A stretch of DNA of 64,000 nucleotides from contig JAEXRH010000012.1 in the NCBI GenBank assembly GCA_023438065.1, forward strand, positions 248,001 to 312,000. The letters run 5' to 3'. Below the pieces are notes generated by a model. The model made no database searches. It saw only the letters and a list, made by a program, of their open reading frames with translations, and was not told the origin of the DNA. The translations under genes and the position numbers were made by a program. Positions 25,678-33,726 of the stretch are shown here, piece by piece (position 1 is the stretch's first letter; each line of letters begins with the position of its first letter). The DNA comes from Spirochaetota bacterium. Its GTDB lineage: Bacteria > Spirochaetota > Spirochaetia > Treponematales > Treponemataceae.

Positions 25678-26259
25678 GTGGCTGAGACAAACATGAATCA
25701 GGGATACAGGGTCGTCGAGGGAAGGGACGTTCGCGTCGCCATATCGGGTCGATCGGGCTGCGGGAACACGACCGTTTCGCGCATCCTCGCCGAAACGCTC
25801 GACATCTCGTTCATAAACTATACCTTTCGCTCACTCGCGCAGGAACTCAACATTCCGCTCGCCGATATCATCGAGCGGGCGAAGACCGACGATTCCTTCG
25901 ACAGGATGGTCGATACCCGGCAAGTCGAGCTCGCGCGCCGATCGTCGTGCGTTCTCGGCTCCCGGCTCGCGATATGGATGCTCGCCGAAGCCGATCTCAA
26001 GGTGTATCTGACCGCGTCCGGGGACGTCAGGGCCAAGCGCATCATGACCCGCGAAGGCGGATCCCTCGAGGAAACGATGCGCTTTACCGAGATGCGCGAC
26101 GCCGAGGATACGAGGCGCTACCGGGCGCTCTACGGGATCGACAACACCGATTTCGCGTTCGCCGACCTTGTCATCGACACCGAAAGCGTCCTTCCTGACG
26201 CTATCGTCGCGCGAATCCTCGCCGCGCTCGAGACAAAGGGTCTCGTCGCGCGTGGATAG
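25678..26259 (+). CDS. cmk: Cytidylate kinase-like P-loop kinase
   Basis: A 193-residue P-loop kinase. The glycine-rich loop is ISGRSGCGNTTVSRIL (residues ~22-37); note that the usual GKT/GKS lysine is replaced by Asn (CGNTT), a substitution also seen in archaeal-type (AAA_33/CmkB) cytidylate kinases. LGSRLAIWML and the DAEDTRRYRALYGID lid segment match that short family. It probably phosphorylates CMP or dCMP. The start is GTG at 25678, and an ATG follows five codons later. It overlaps mutY by eight bases. Confidence 0.82.
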   Translation: MAETNMNQGYRVVEGRDVRVAISGRSGCGNTTVSRILAETLDISFINYTFRSLAQELNIPLADIIERAKTDDSFDRMVDTRQVELARRSSCVLGSRLAIWMLAEADLKVYLTASGDVRAKRIMTREGGSLEETMRFTEMRDAEDTRRYRALYGIDNTDFAFADLVIDTESVLPDAIVARILAALETKGLVARG

Positions 26260-27076
26260 CCTTTCCCCCGGCTCAGCGGAAGAGTTCCGGAATACCGTCT
26301 ACGCGCATTACCGGGAATCCGGACGCTCGTTCCCCTGGCGGGAGACGCGCGATCCCTATCGGATTCTCGTTTCGGAGATAATGCTTCAGCAAACCCAGAC
26401 CGATCGCGTCGTCCCGAAATACCTCGACTGGCTCGAACGTTTTCCGACCGTCGAGAGCCTCGCCGGGGCGCCCTTTCAGGCGGTTCTCGAGAAATGGGTC
26501 GGGCTCGGGTATAACCGTCGCGCGAAGTACCTTCATGAAGCCGCGAAAGCGGTCGTACGCGACTTCGGGGGAGTTTTTCCCCGGGACGCGAAGAGCCTCA
26601 TGCTCCTTCCCGGCGTCGGCCACTATACCGCATCCGCCGTATCGACCTTCGCCTTCGGGATCCCGAACGCGTTCATCGAGACGAATATCCGCGCCGTATA
26701 CCTTTTCTTCTTTCTTTCCGCCGAGGAGGGCGTTCACGACGACAGGATCATGGAACTCGTGGAGGCCACGATGGACCGGGAGGATCCGCGTTCCTGGTAT
26801 TACGCGCTCATGGACTACGGCGCGACCCTCAAGAAGAAGGTCGTGAACCCGAACAGGAAGAGTCGCCATTACGCGAAACAATCGCGGTTTACCGGCTCGC
26901 TCCGGGAAGCGAGGGGCGCCGTCGTCAGGCATATCGGAAAGACGGGCCCTTCCCGCGTGGAGGAGATCGCCTTGGCCGAGGGGATCGAAATCGAGCGCGT
27001 GGCGCTTGCGGCGAAATCCCTTTTTGACGATGGCATGGTCGCCGAAACGGACGGCGTCTACAGGATTTCGGAATAG
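26252..27076 (+). CDS. mutY: MutY-like adenine DNA glycosylase without the iron-sulfur cluster
   Basis: A 274-residue HhH-GPD glycosylase. SEIMLQQTQTDRV carries the catalytic Glu (Glu42) that protonates adenine, and LLPGVGHYTASAV is the helix-hairpin-helix (119-131). Where E. coli MutY has catalytic Asp138 (LDGNV), this protein has Glu143 (IETNI). The C-terminal four-cysteine Fe-S loop is missing: the region after VVNPN contains no Cys. The MutT-like 8-oxoG-sensing domain is also absent; a short winged-helix-like end replaces it. The start is GTG at 26252, inside the cmk 3' end. Activity on A:8-oxoG is likely but not certain. Confidence 0.8.
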   Translation: MDSLSPGSAEEFRNTVYAHYRESGRSFPWRETRDPYRILVSEIMLQQTQTDRVVPKYLDWLERFPTVESLAGAPFQAVLEKWVGLGYNRRAKYLHEAAKAVVRDFGGVFPRDAKSLMLLPGVGHYTASAVSTFAFGIPNAFIETNIRAVYLFFFLSAEEGVHDDRIMELVEATMDREDPRSWYYALMDYGATLKKKVVNPNRKSRHYAKQSRFTGSLREARGAVVRHIGKTGPSRVEEIALAEGIEIERVALAAKSLFDDGMVAETDGVYRISE

Positions 27077-27083
27077 CCATCCC

Positions 27084-27113
27084 TTGACACGGAACGCCTT
27101 TTTTTGATATAAA
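27084..27113 (+). promoter_or_regulatory. Promoter of tRNA-Gly
   Basis: Perfect TTGACA (27084-27089), 18 bases, TATAAA (27108-27113). The tRNA begins 37 bases after the -10 box. It starts eight bases after the mutY stop. Confidence 0.8.
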
Positions 27114-27149
27114 AAGAACGCATCACGAACGAACGCAAGCCCTGATAGA

Positions 27150-27221
27150 GCGGATGTCGTATAACGGCTATTACCCCAGCCTTCCAAGCTGGAGACGAGG
27201 GTTCGACTCCCTTCATCCGCT
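27150..27221 (+). tRNA. tRNA-Gly (anticodon UCC)
   Basis: The acceptor stem GCGGATG (27150-27156) pairs fully with CATCCGC (27214-27220), with U as discriminator. The anticodon stem CCAGC/GCTGG encloses the loop CTTCCAA, giving anticodon UCC, which reads GGA and probably GGG. The T arm has the GTTCGACTC loop. The D stem is short (GTA/TAC). CCA is not encoded, so it must be added after transcription. Confidence 0.93.
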
Positions 27222-27226
27222 CTATC

Positions 27227-27249
27227 CGGGTTTTTTCATTTTAAACCCG
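27227..27249 (+). terminator. Possible terminator/hairpin after tRNA-Gly
   Basis: CGGGTTT pairs with AAACCCG around a nine-base T-rich loop, but there is no T-run after the stem. It sits between the tRNA and the -35 of the next gene. Confidence 0.3.
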
Positions 27250-27264
27250 CCTTATCCCATTTCA

Positions 27265-27293
27265 TTGACAATCGAAAATTCAGGTGCTATCAT
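27265..27293 (+). promoter_or_regulatory. Sigma-70 promoter of the histidine kinase gene
   Basis: TTGACA (27265-27270), 17 bases, TATCAT (27288-27293). The predicted transcript start near 27300 leaves a ~35-base leader, with GGTGG six bases before the ATG at 27335. Confidence 0.8.
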
Positions 27294-27334
27294 GATATTG
27301 GGTTCTTTTTATTTGTATATCATGGTGGTTAATA

Positions 27335-28843
27335 ATGTCCGATACCTTGTTGCTCGACTCTATTCTTGATAAATCAGCGGTCTATTATTGCGTTCTCGAT
27401 TCCGCGGGAAAGATCGTGGCCATCAGCTCCTGTTTCGCCCGAATCATCGGCGGTAAAAGCAGGGAATCCCTCGTCGGCGTTCACGTTACCGACGCCGTCG
27501 AACATCCGGTAGAATTGAAGACGTTTTTTTCCACGATCGTAAACGCGGTGAGCGATTCGTCCTCTCCCGAACGCATCATTCAACCCGTGCATCGATCCTC
27601 GGAAAAGCCCATCTGGATTCAGTTCGACATCTCGAGGATTCACTCCGCGAATTACGGGCTTTGCACCTTCCTTTCCGGATCCGACATTTCAGACGAAGTC
27701 CTCGCGCGCCGGGCGGCCGAGCAAAAGGCCCATGAGCGCAGCAGTTTTCTCGTCCGCATGGGTCATGAACTGAGGACCCCGCTCAACACCGTTATCGGGT
27801 ACGCGCAGCTTCTCAACGGCATGGAAGGCCTGTCGCCCGTGGCCAAGGAATACGCCCTGACGATACTCTCGAACGAGAATAGCCTTCTCCATCTGCTCAA
27901 CGACGTTCTTGAATTCTCGAAGTATGAGGCGGGCCAAACCAACCCCATCATGGCGATCACGGATCTCAAGAAGCTCATTCACGAGACGACGGAATCGTAC
28001 ATTCATCAGTTTAACTCAAAATACCTGTCGCTGACGGTCGACTATAAAAACGATATCCCCGAGGCCGTTCTGACCGACGCCCAGAAGGTTTCGCACGTCC
28101 TTTCGAATATCCTCGGAAACGCCCTGAAATTCACCAGAAAGGGCGGCGTGACCATTACGGTTTCTTGCGACAAGATGGTGACCATCGACGTCGAGGATAC
28201 GGGAATCGGCATCGAAGTTTCCGATCACGCCCAGGTCTTCGATGTGTTCGCACAGACCGGGAATTCGAAGGAGCACATGACCGGTACGGGGATAGGGCTC
28301 GCCGTCGCGAGAATTTTCGCTCGCATGCTCGGCGGCGACGTCGTGCTTCTGTCCTCAAATCCCGGAAAAGGCTCCATTTTCCGCTTTACCTTCGCCGCGC
28401 GCCCCGTCCATTCCGAGAAGAAGAACACCGTCCAGATATCGGACTATACCGCCATCAAGGGAATAACGAAGCCTTGCAAGGTCCTTCTCGTCGATGACGT
28501 CGACATCAACCTCGCTATGCTCGAGATTTTCCTCGCGCCGGCTGGATTCGAGGTTGGAATCGCCGCGAACGGCAACGAAGCGATCGACAAGTTCAAAAGC
28601 TTCAAGCCGGATATCGTTTTCATGGATCTTATCATGCCGGAAAAGGACGGATTCGAGGCAACGCAGGAAATAAAGTCGATCGACAACTCCATACCGGTAA
28701 TCGCGCTGACGGCGAGCATCGTCGACAGCGTCAAGGAGCAGGCCATTTCATCCGGCGTAAACGATTTCATGTACAAGCCGTTCATACCGGAGCGTTTCTT
28801 CGAGATTATCGCCGAACATACGGGAATACAGTACGTTCTTTGA
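27335..28843 (+). CDS. Hybrid sensor histidine kinase/response regulator (PAS-HisKA-HATPase-REC)
   Basis: A 502-residue soluble protein. Residues ~12-120 form a PAS-like sensor. The H-box RMGHELRTPLN has phospho-acceptor His144. The HATPase has the N-box with Asn262 and DTGIGIE (288-294). The receiver domain (~381-500) has the DD pair in LLVDDVD and phospho-acceptor Asp431 (FMDLIMP). No membrane segment is seen, so the signal is cytoplasmic. It is a stand-alone orphan with its own strong promoter and a terminator. The output partner is not in the window. Confidence 0.93.
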   Translation: MSDTLLLDSILDKSAVYYCVLDSAGKIVAISSCFARIIGGKSRESLVGVHVTDAVEHPVELKTFFSTIVNAVSDSSSPERIIQPVHRSSEKPIWIQFDISRIHSANYGLCTFLSGSDISDEVLARRAAEQKAHERSSFLVRMGHELRTPLNTVIGYAQLLNGMEGLSPVAKEYALTILSNENSLLHLLNDVLEFSKYEAGQTNPIMAITDLKKLIHETTESYIHQFNSKYLSLTVDYKNDIPEAVLTDAQKVSHVLSNILGNALKFTRKGGVTITVSCDKMVTIDVEDTGIGIEVSDHAQVFDVFAQTGNSKEHMTGTGIGLAVARIFARMLGGDVVLLSSNPGKGSIFRFTFAARPVHSEKKNTVQISDYTAIKGITKPCKVLLVDDVDINLAMLEIFLAPAGFEVGIAANGNEAIDKFKSFKPDIVFMDLIMPEKDGFEATQEIKSIDNSIPVIALTASIVDSVKEQAISSGVNDFMYKPFIPERFFEIIAEHTGIQYVL

Positions 28844-28880
28844 CGAAGGAAGCGTTTGGGCCTCCTTTGATCATCATACA

Positions 28881-28915
28881 AAAAAAAAACGCGCCGTCGA
28901 CGGCGCGTTTTTTTT
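28881..28915. terminator. Bidirectional terminator between kinase and outer-membrane protein gene
   Basis: A perfect palindrome (28889-28908, stem CGCGCCG/CGGCGCG, loop TCGA) flanked by an A-run on the left and eight T on the right. It serves the plus-strand kinase gene and the minus-strand operon that ends at 28929. Confidence 0.92.
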
Positions 28916-28928
28916 ACGAATTGCCTTT

Positions 28929-30425
28929 TCAGTACATGAGACCGATACCGAGGAAATACTCGTGAACGGATTCCCCGTCGCGCTTGGCGTTTCCCCTGAG
29001 CGAGCCGGAATCGGCTACTTCGCGAAGATCGAATCCAACGCTCGCGCGGACGTAGATGCTTCTCATCTTCATGGGATACGCGATAACCTCAAGGCCTCCC
29101 GACATCCATCCATCGTCGAGCGAGTAATATCGCCCCGTCAGGGGATCGTGGGTTAGGGCCATATCGATGAACGGGGAGGCATGGAGGTCGAAACCGATGT
29201 ATTTCGTCCACCGAACTCCGGTAATCTCTTCGAAATTGACGCGCATGACGCGAACGGGGAAATCTACGTTGAGCGTTATCATGCCGTCCGTCGTGATTCG
29301 ACGATCGAGTATTCCCCTGAGCTTGTCTCCCGCTTTTTCCACGGGATCTCCCTCGAGAACGCGAAAGGCGGATAACCTCGACGAAAAGCCGAACCTGTCG
29401 ATGAACGTCGCGTATCCGGCTGCCGTTCCCGAGACCGAGACATCCCAGCCGTCCTTGTCGTGCAAATCGTAGACGTAGTCGTTGCTCGCGGAGACTGAAA
29501 AGCCTCGCCTGAAATTTCCTATCCAGTCGATGCGACCGATCGACAGGGTATGCATGACGGTGAAGTCGGGACCGGTAAGGTCTGGATCGGTGATGCCGCT
29601 CGCGTTCCAGTTTTGGGTTATAGAAATCTCGGGCGTCCACTCGAGCTTACCGAAGTAATCGAATTCATAAAGCGTGTAGGGGACGTTCACGTATACCCTT
29701 TCCGTGAGATAGAAACGGTCGTCCTCGAGTTCGTCGTGGTCGTCGCGCGCGTTGACGCTCATTCCCTGCTCGACGCCGACGTGGACGTCCGCGAAACCCG
29801 CGGGGAAGGCAAGATCGATTCCGGTCGTCAAGCCGAATTCGGGAACCTCTCCGAAGGGAACGATCAGCGAGGACTCGATCGACCAATTGAGCGCGTACCC
29901 TTTCATCTGGAACGGGATGGAGAAATCGAAACCCGTCTCGATCGACTTATTCCCGTCGTTATCGACCTCGAAAAGGGTATCGAAATTGAGCTCTTCCATC
30001 GATCCGAAAAAATTATAGTTCTTGAACTTGAGCTTGAGCTGCATTCCGTCGTTCGAGTCGAACTTCGGGTAGGGGAGCGCGATGATGTTCCAGGTATCGA
30101 CGGTATGCACGGTGATCGTCACGGGTACTATGCCGTCAACCGGTGGGCTCCCCGCGTCCAAATCGATCTTCGCCGACTCGAGAACCCGTTGATTGAGAAA
30201 CTTCACTTCGAGATCGGCGATATACGCGCGAATCTCTTCTTCGGTCGCGAAAACGCGGTCCCGGTCTATTTCGACCTTTTGGGATAAGGGAAATTCCCTC
30301 GTTGATCCCTTAATGTCATACCGTACGTTCGCTATGCGAAAACCGGTATTCTGCTCGGTTACGGCCCATGAGAGGGACAAGACGCTCATCGCGACGATCG
30401 CGAGGATTAATTTCCTGATGCGCAA
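28929..30425 (-). CDS. Outer-membrane beta-barrel protein, Omp85/POTRA-like
   Basis: A 498-residue protein. I chose the TTG at 30425 because GGAG lies five bases upstream and it gives a compact signal peptide (RIRKLILAIVAM, cleaved after SWA). An ATG at 30473 would add 16 odd residues and overlap the upstream gene. After the signal comes a POTRA-like part (ATEEEIRAYIADLEVKFLNQ, then VPVTITVHTVDTWNIIALPY). The rest alternates polar and hydrophobic residues like a beta barrel and ends with a terminal aromatic (LGIGLMY). It is the last gene of the minus-strand glycan operon; a role in export is possible but unproven. Confidence 0.6.
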   Translation of the reverse strand: MRIRKLILAIVAMSVLSLSWAVTEQNTGFRIANVRYDIKGSTREFPLSQKVEIDRDRVFATEEEIRAYIADLEVKFLNQRVLESAKIDLDAGSPPVDGIVPVTITVHTVDTWNIIALPYPKFDSNDGMQLKLKFKNYNFFGSMEELNFDTLFEVDNDGNKSIETGFDFSIPFQMKGYALNWSIESSLIVPFGEVPEFGLTTGIDLAFPAGFADVHVGVEQGMSVNARDDHDELEDDRFYLTERVYVNVPYTLYEFDYFGKLEWTPEISITQNWNASGITDPDLTGPDFTVMHTLSIGRIDWIGNFRRGFSVSASNDYVYDLHDKDGWDVSVSGTAAGYATFIDRFGFSSRLSAFRVLEGDPVEKAGDKLRGILDRRITTDGMITLNVDFPVRVMRVNFEEITGVRWTKYIGFDLHASPFIDMALTHDPLTGRYYSLDDGWMSGGLEVIAYPMKMRSIYVRASVGFDLREVADSGSLRGNAKRDGESVHEYFLGIGLMY

Positions 30426-30442
30426 ATTTGACTCCGTGCTTT

Positions 30443-31105
30443 TTATAGTTTTCTCACGACATCGAGATTCCATTTCTTCGGTCTCGCGAGGGCCTTCACG
30501 TAGATGGCCCCTTTTCCCGGCGAAAAGAGTTCAAGACGTTCAAGTGTCGTGGTTATGATCAGTTTCTTTACCGTGATGCCGTAGGCATCGTTGAAATGCA
30601 ACGGCGAAATACGCTTAAAACCGAATCGCGCGTTATACACCGCGGTGCCGATCTCGATGTATTTCTCGGTCTGAGACTCGAGATAGATATCGAGCGCGTA
30701 TTGACCCGGGGCCAACTCGACGCCGGTCTCGAGATATCTCAGCTTGTCCACGGAAAGAATCGCGAGTACGCGCTCTCCCCCGAGATCATAGCGGGATTGG
30801 AGGTTCCTCAGATCCGAGCCGAAGACCTTCACGCGCGCGTTAAGCGGCTTGACGTACCGGTAGGTGCAGTCGAGGGCTTCGAACACGTTGATATGAATGC
30901 GCGCGGCGAGATCGATTAAGCGCTCGGTATCGCCGGAGGAAAACTCGTACATTTGACCTGACTTAAGCGGGAGGGTTTTCAGGAAGGCGGTTACCTCGGG
31001 GACGGCAAGATCGGCGCCCAGACGCTCAGCCTGGGCGAAAGAGACGGAGAACAGGAACAAAGCGAACATGGTGGGCCTGACAAGGCGTTTCGCGAATGAC
31101 TGCAT
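30443..31105 (-). CDS. Secreted protein of the glycan operon, function unknown
   Basis: A 220-residue protein with a signal peptide (MFALFLFSVSFAQA, cleavage after AQA). The mature part has repeated alpha/beta patterns (RLIDLAARIHINVFEALDC, VLAILSVDKLRYLETGVEL) and a Lys/Arg-rich C-terminus. I do not recognise a family. It lies nine bases after the sugar-phosphate transferase stop and 17 bases before the outer-membrane protein start, so it belongs to the same transcript. Its location is probably periplasmic. Confidence 0.6.
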   Translation of the reverse strand: MQSFAKRLVRPTMFALFLFSVSFAQAERLGADLAVPEVTAFLKTLPLKSGQMYEFSSGDTERLIDLAARIHINVFEALDCTYRYVKPLNARVKVFGSDLRNLQSRYDLGGERVLAILSVDKLRYLETGVELAPGQYALDIYLESQTEKYIEIGTAVYNARFGFKRISPLHFNDAYGITVKKLIITTTLERLELFSPGKGAIYVKALARPKKWNLDVVRKL

Positions 31106-31114
31106 ACGAATTCT

Positions 31115-32560
31115 TTACCGGGCCCCTTTTCCCGTAAATACGACCCCGATGGTTTTCGAGATAAGCCAGATATCGAGCCATAACGACCAATTCTGGATGT
31201 AATACGAATCAAGCGCCACCCTTTCGGCGTAATCGGTGTCGGAGCGGCCCGAGACTTGCCACATGCCGGAAAGCCCGGGCTTGACGGAGAATACGTACCG
31301 GAAATTCTCGCCGTACTTGACCTCTTCCGCGTCGGTGACGGGCCGGGGTCCTATGAAGGTCATCTCGCCCTTCAGGATATTCAGGAGCTGGGGAAGCTCG
31401 TCAAGGCTCGACTTTCGGAGAAGCTTCCCTATCGTCGTAACGCGGGGATCGTTCGTGAGCTTGTGGCATTCCTCCCATTCCTTGCGGTACTCGGGATTTT
31501 CGGCGAGTATTTTGTCGAGTATCTTGTCGGCATCGACCGCCATCGAGCGGAATTTCCAAACCTTGATGCGCTGTCCGTTTTTGCCGATGCGCTCGTGACC
31601 GTAAAAGACGGGGCCCGGCGAGGTCAGTTTAATGATAATCGAGATGAGAGCCATCAACGGCAGAACGATAACCGATCCGCAAAGAAGCATGAACAGGTCG
31701 AGCGCGCGTTTAGCCGCGATGTTGTACCATTTGGTGAGGTTGTGGGTCGTCGCGAAGCCGAGGGTACCGTTGATGTCCTTTATCGACATCGAGATGGTAC
31801 TGAAAAGATTCATGTGGGGAATAAAGATGTTGTAGCGGAAATTCGAGAGCGTCGTAAGGATCAGGTGCCTCGACGTTTCCTCGGGGAGTTTCCCCGGTAT
31901 GATGATGGCCATCTTGATATGGAGAACCTCGTTGAGTTTCTTGCTCTCCTCGATGGAATGGAGTACCGGGATACCGCGGTAGTCCGCGAGATTCGGGTTC
32001 TGTTCGGACACGATCGCGACGGGAATATAGCCAAGTCGGGGATTGTCGATGAGGTTATCGAGGATCTCCCTGGCTTCGGCACCGTCGCCGAATATCACGG
32101 CGGGGATTCCCCACCACTTGAAACGGGAGTAAACGGAGTTCCTCGCGATAACGCGGCTGAGCGGAAGCGCGAAAATCGAGAAAAGATATGAAACCAGAAA
32201 GGCGATCGCGACATAGTCGCGGCCGTCGGTCTCGACGATGATCGAGAGCGCGATACCGCCGAACATGAAACCGTTCGCGATGCAGAAGCTTTTCAGCTGC
32301 TCGCTCGGTACGAGCAGGATCCCGGGGTAGAGCTTGAAGATGTTGTACACGAGGAAAAAGAAGGGGAGATAGGTCCAGTAGGTGACGAACGAGCGAAAGT
32401 TGATGAAGTGCTGATCGACGGCGTTGACGACGAAAAAGCCCGCGCCGATACAGAGCATGATGGTGATGAAATCGGAGAGGATAAAGGCGAACGCGGTGAG
32501 AAACGAGCTCGTGCGCCGATACCGGGCTCTAAACCAGGGAATATACTCAGAGATCGTCAT
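31115..32560 (-). CDS. wbaP: Polyprenyl-phosphate sugar-1-phosphate transferase (WbaP/RfbP type)
   Basis: A 481-residue initiating enzyme that moves a hexose-1-phosphate from a nucleotide sugar to undecaprenyl phosphate on the inner membrane. Five N-terminal transmembrane segments (up to ~residue 140) precede a Rossmann-like CoA-binding_3 part (VIFGDGAEAREILDNL). The catalytic C-terminal domain has KRALDLFMLL, SPGPVFYGHERIG, KFRSM, LRKSSLDELPQ and GPRP. The ATG at 32560 has GAGGAG upstream; the frame is open to 32578. It is the likely first step of the glycan made by this locus. Confidence 0.9.
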   Translation of the reverse strand: MTISEYIPWFRARYRRTSSFLTAFAFILSDFITIMLCIGAGFFVVNAVDQHFINFRSFVTYWTYLPFFFLVYNIFKLYPGILLVPSEQLKSFCIANGFMFGGIALSIIVETDGRDYVAIAFLVSYLFSIFALPLSRVIARNSVYSRFKWWGIPAVIFGDGAEAREILDNLIDNPRLGYIPVAIVSEQNPNLADYRGIPVLHSIEESKKLNEVLHIKMAIIIPGKLPEETSRHLILTTLSNFRYNIFIPHMNLFSTISMSIKDINGTLGFATTHNLTKWYNIAAKRALDLFMLLCGSVIVLPLMALISIIIKLTSPGPVFYGHERIGKNGQRIKVWKFRSMAVDADKILDKILAENPEYRKEWEECHKLTNDPRVTTIGKLLRKSSLDELPQLLNILKGEMTFIGPRPVTDAEEVKYGENFRYVFSVKPGLSGMWQVSGRSDTDYAERVALDSYYIQNWSLWLDIWLISKTIGVVFTGKGAR

Positions 32561-32592
32561 ATCAGCTCCTCTATACACGCTTGACGAGGGCG

Positions 32593-33726
32593 CTAGAGCC
32601 TCTCAAGGTACATAGTAATAACAAACGAATCGGAAAAACGTGTCACCGCTATTCGTCTCGATTCCGATCCCATGCGTTTTTTTTCGTCTTGATCCAGGTT
32701 TATGAACCGTTCAAGAGCTTCCCTGAGGGCTACGCCGTCTTTGGGCGTTACCCTGTATCCGTTCACGCCATCCTCGACGGGTTCTCGGGTCCCGACGGAA
32801 TCCGCGACGATAAGGGGTTTTCCCATCGCGGACGATTCAAGAAGCGCGCGGGGAACGCCTTCGCGATACCAGGAAGGCAAAACGACGCAATCGGCATCCC
32901 TGATGAAGGGCTTCACGTCGTCTACTACCCCGTGATATTCGACAAATCCTTCGGAAACGGCCGATTCAAGCTCAGCTGGGGGAAGAAAGATCGGATTATC
33001 CGGTGAAATCTCGCCAATTATAGAGAATTTCGCGTTGTTATACAAGGGTTTGAGCGTTCGGGCGGCGTTGATGTATTCCCGTATCCCCTTTGAAAGAACG
33101 AGCCGTCCATTGAATAAAAAGGTTGCCTTTCCCCTTTGGGACGGCTCCCGTGAGTCGTCAGGCTTAAAGGATTCGACATCGACGCCCGACCCGGGTAAAA
33201 GGCCGGTTCGGGATGCCGGGACGAGCCGGTTGTCGATAAAATACCGTTGATCGTCGGGATTCTGGAAGAACACCTGAGCCTTCCTGGACGAGAACGCCAA
33301 CCGATAGAGCGAATTGACCAGAAATCGGGTAATCCCCTTTTTTTCCGCGACTATTCCAAGACCGGTGATATTCGACACGGAGCGAATCCCGAGTATCGAC
33401 GCCGCGAGGGTTCCGTAGATGTTCGGCTTGTTGTTTATGTGAAACACCACCGACGGGCGATAGTCCCGATACAGTCTCAGATAGCGAAAAAACAGAGCCG
33501 CGTCGTCACGGATGCTCGTGCCGTCCCCTTTCATCCTCAGGGGGATGAAGGGCAGGCCCAACTCCGTCTCGATTTTCTTTCCGTTCGGATCGTCGGCGGC
33601 GAGGGTTATGAGGTCGCGACCCGCAGCCTTGATGGCGAGGAGGAGCCGTTTCCGTGAATAGACGTTCCAGGCGGTATTCGCGGAAAGCATCACGAGCGGC
33701 TTCGAATTCCCGGGCATTTTCCGCAT
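32593..33726 (-). CDS. Glycosyltransferase family 4 (GT-B)
   Basis: A 377-residue GT-B enzyme. The N-terminal acceptor domain includes FHINNKPNIYGTLAA and SNITGLG, typical of the GT4 subgroup found in O-antigen and capsule loci (PglA/WcaA-like). The C-terminal donor domain has LLPGSGVDVE, FNGRLVLSKGI, and the nucleotide-sugar motif SWYREGVPRALLESSAMGKP with the EX7E pair. The donor cannot be read from sequence. Its ATG overlaps the stop of the CDP-alcohol phosphotransferase gene by one base. Confidence 0.9.
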   Translation of the reverse strand: MRKMPGNSKPLVMLSANTAWNVYSRKRLLLAIKAAGRDLITLAADDPNGKKIETELGLPFIPLRMKGDGTSIRDDAALFFRYLRLYRDYRPSVVFHINNKPNIYGTLAASILGIRSVSNITGLGIVAEKKGITRFLVNSLYRLAFSSRKAQVFFQNPDDQRYFIDNRLVPASRTGLLPGSGVDVESFKPDDSREPSQRGKATFLFNGRLVLSKGIREYINAARTLKPLYNNAKFSIIGEISPDNPIFLPPAELESAVSEGFVEYHGVVDDVKPFIRDADCVVLPSWYREGVPRALLESSAMGKPLIVADSVGTREPVEDGVNGYRVTPKDGVALREALERFINLDQDEKKRMGSESRRIAVTRFSDSFVITMYLERL

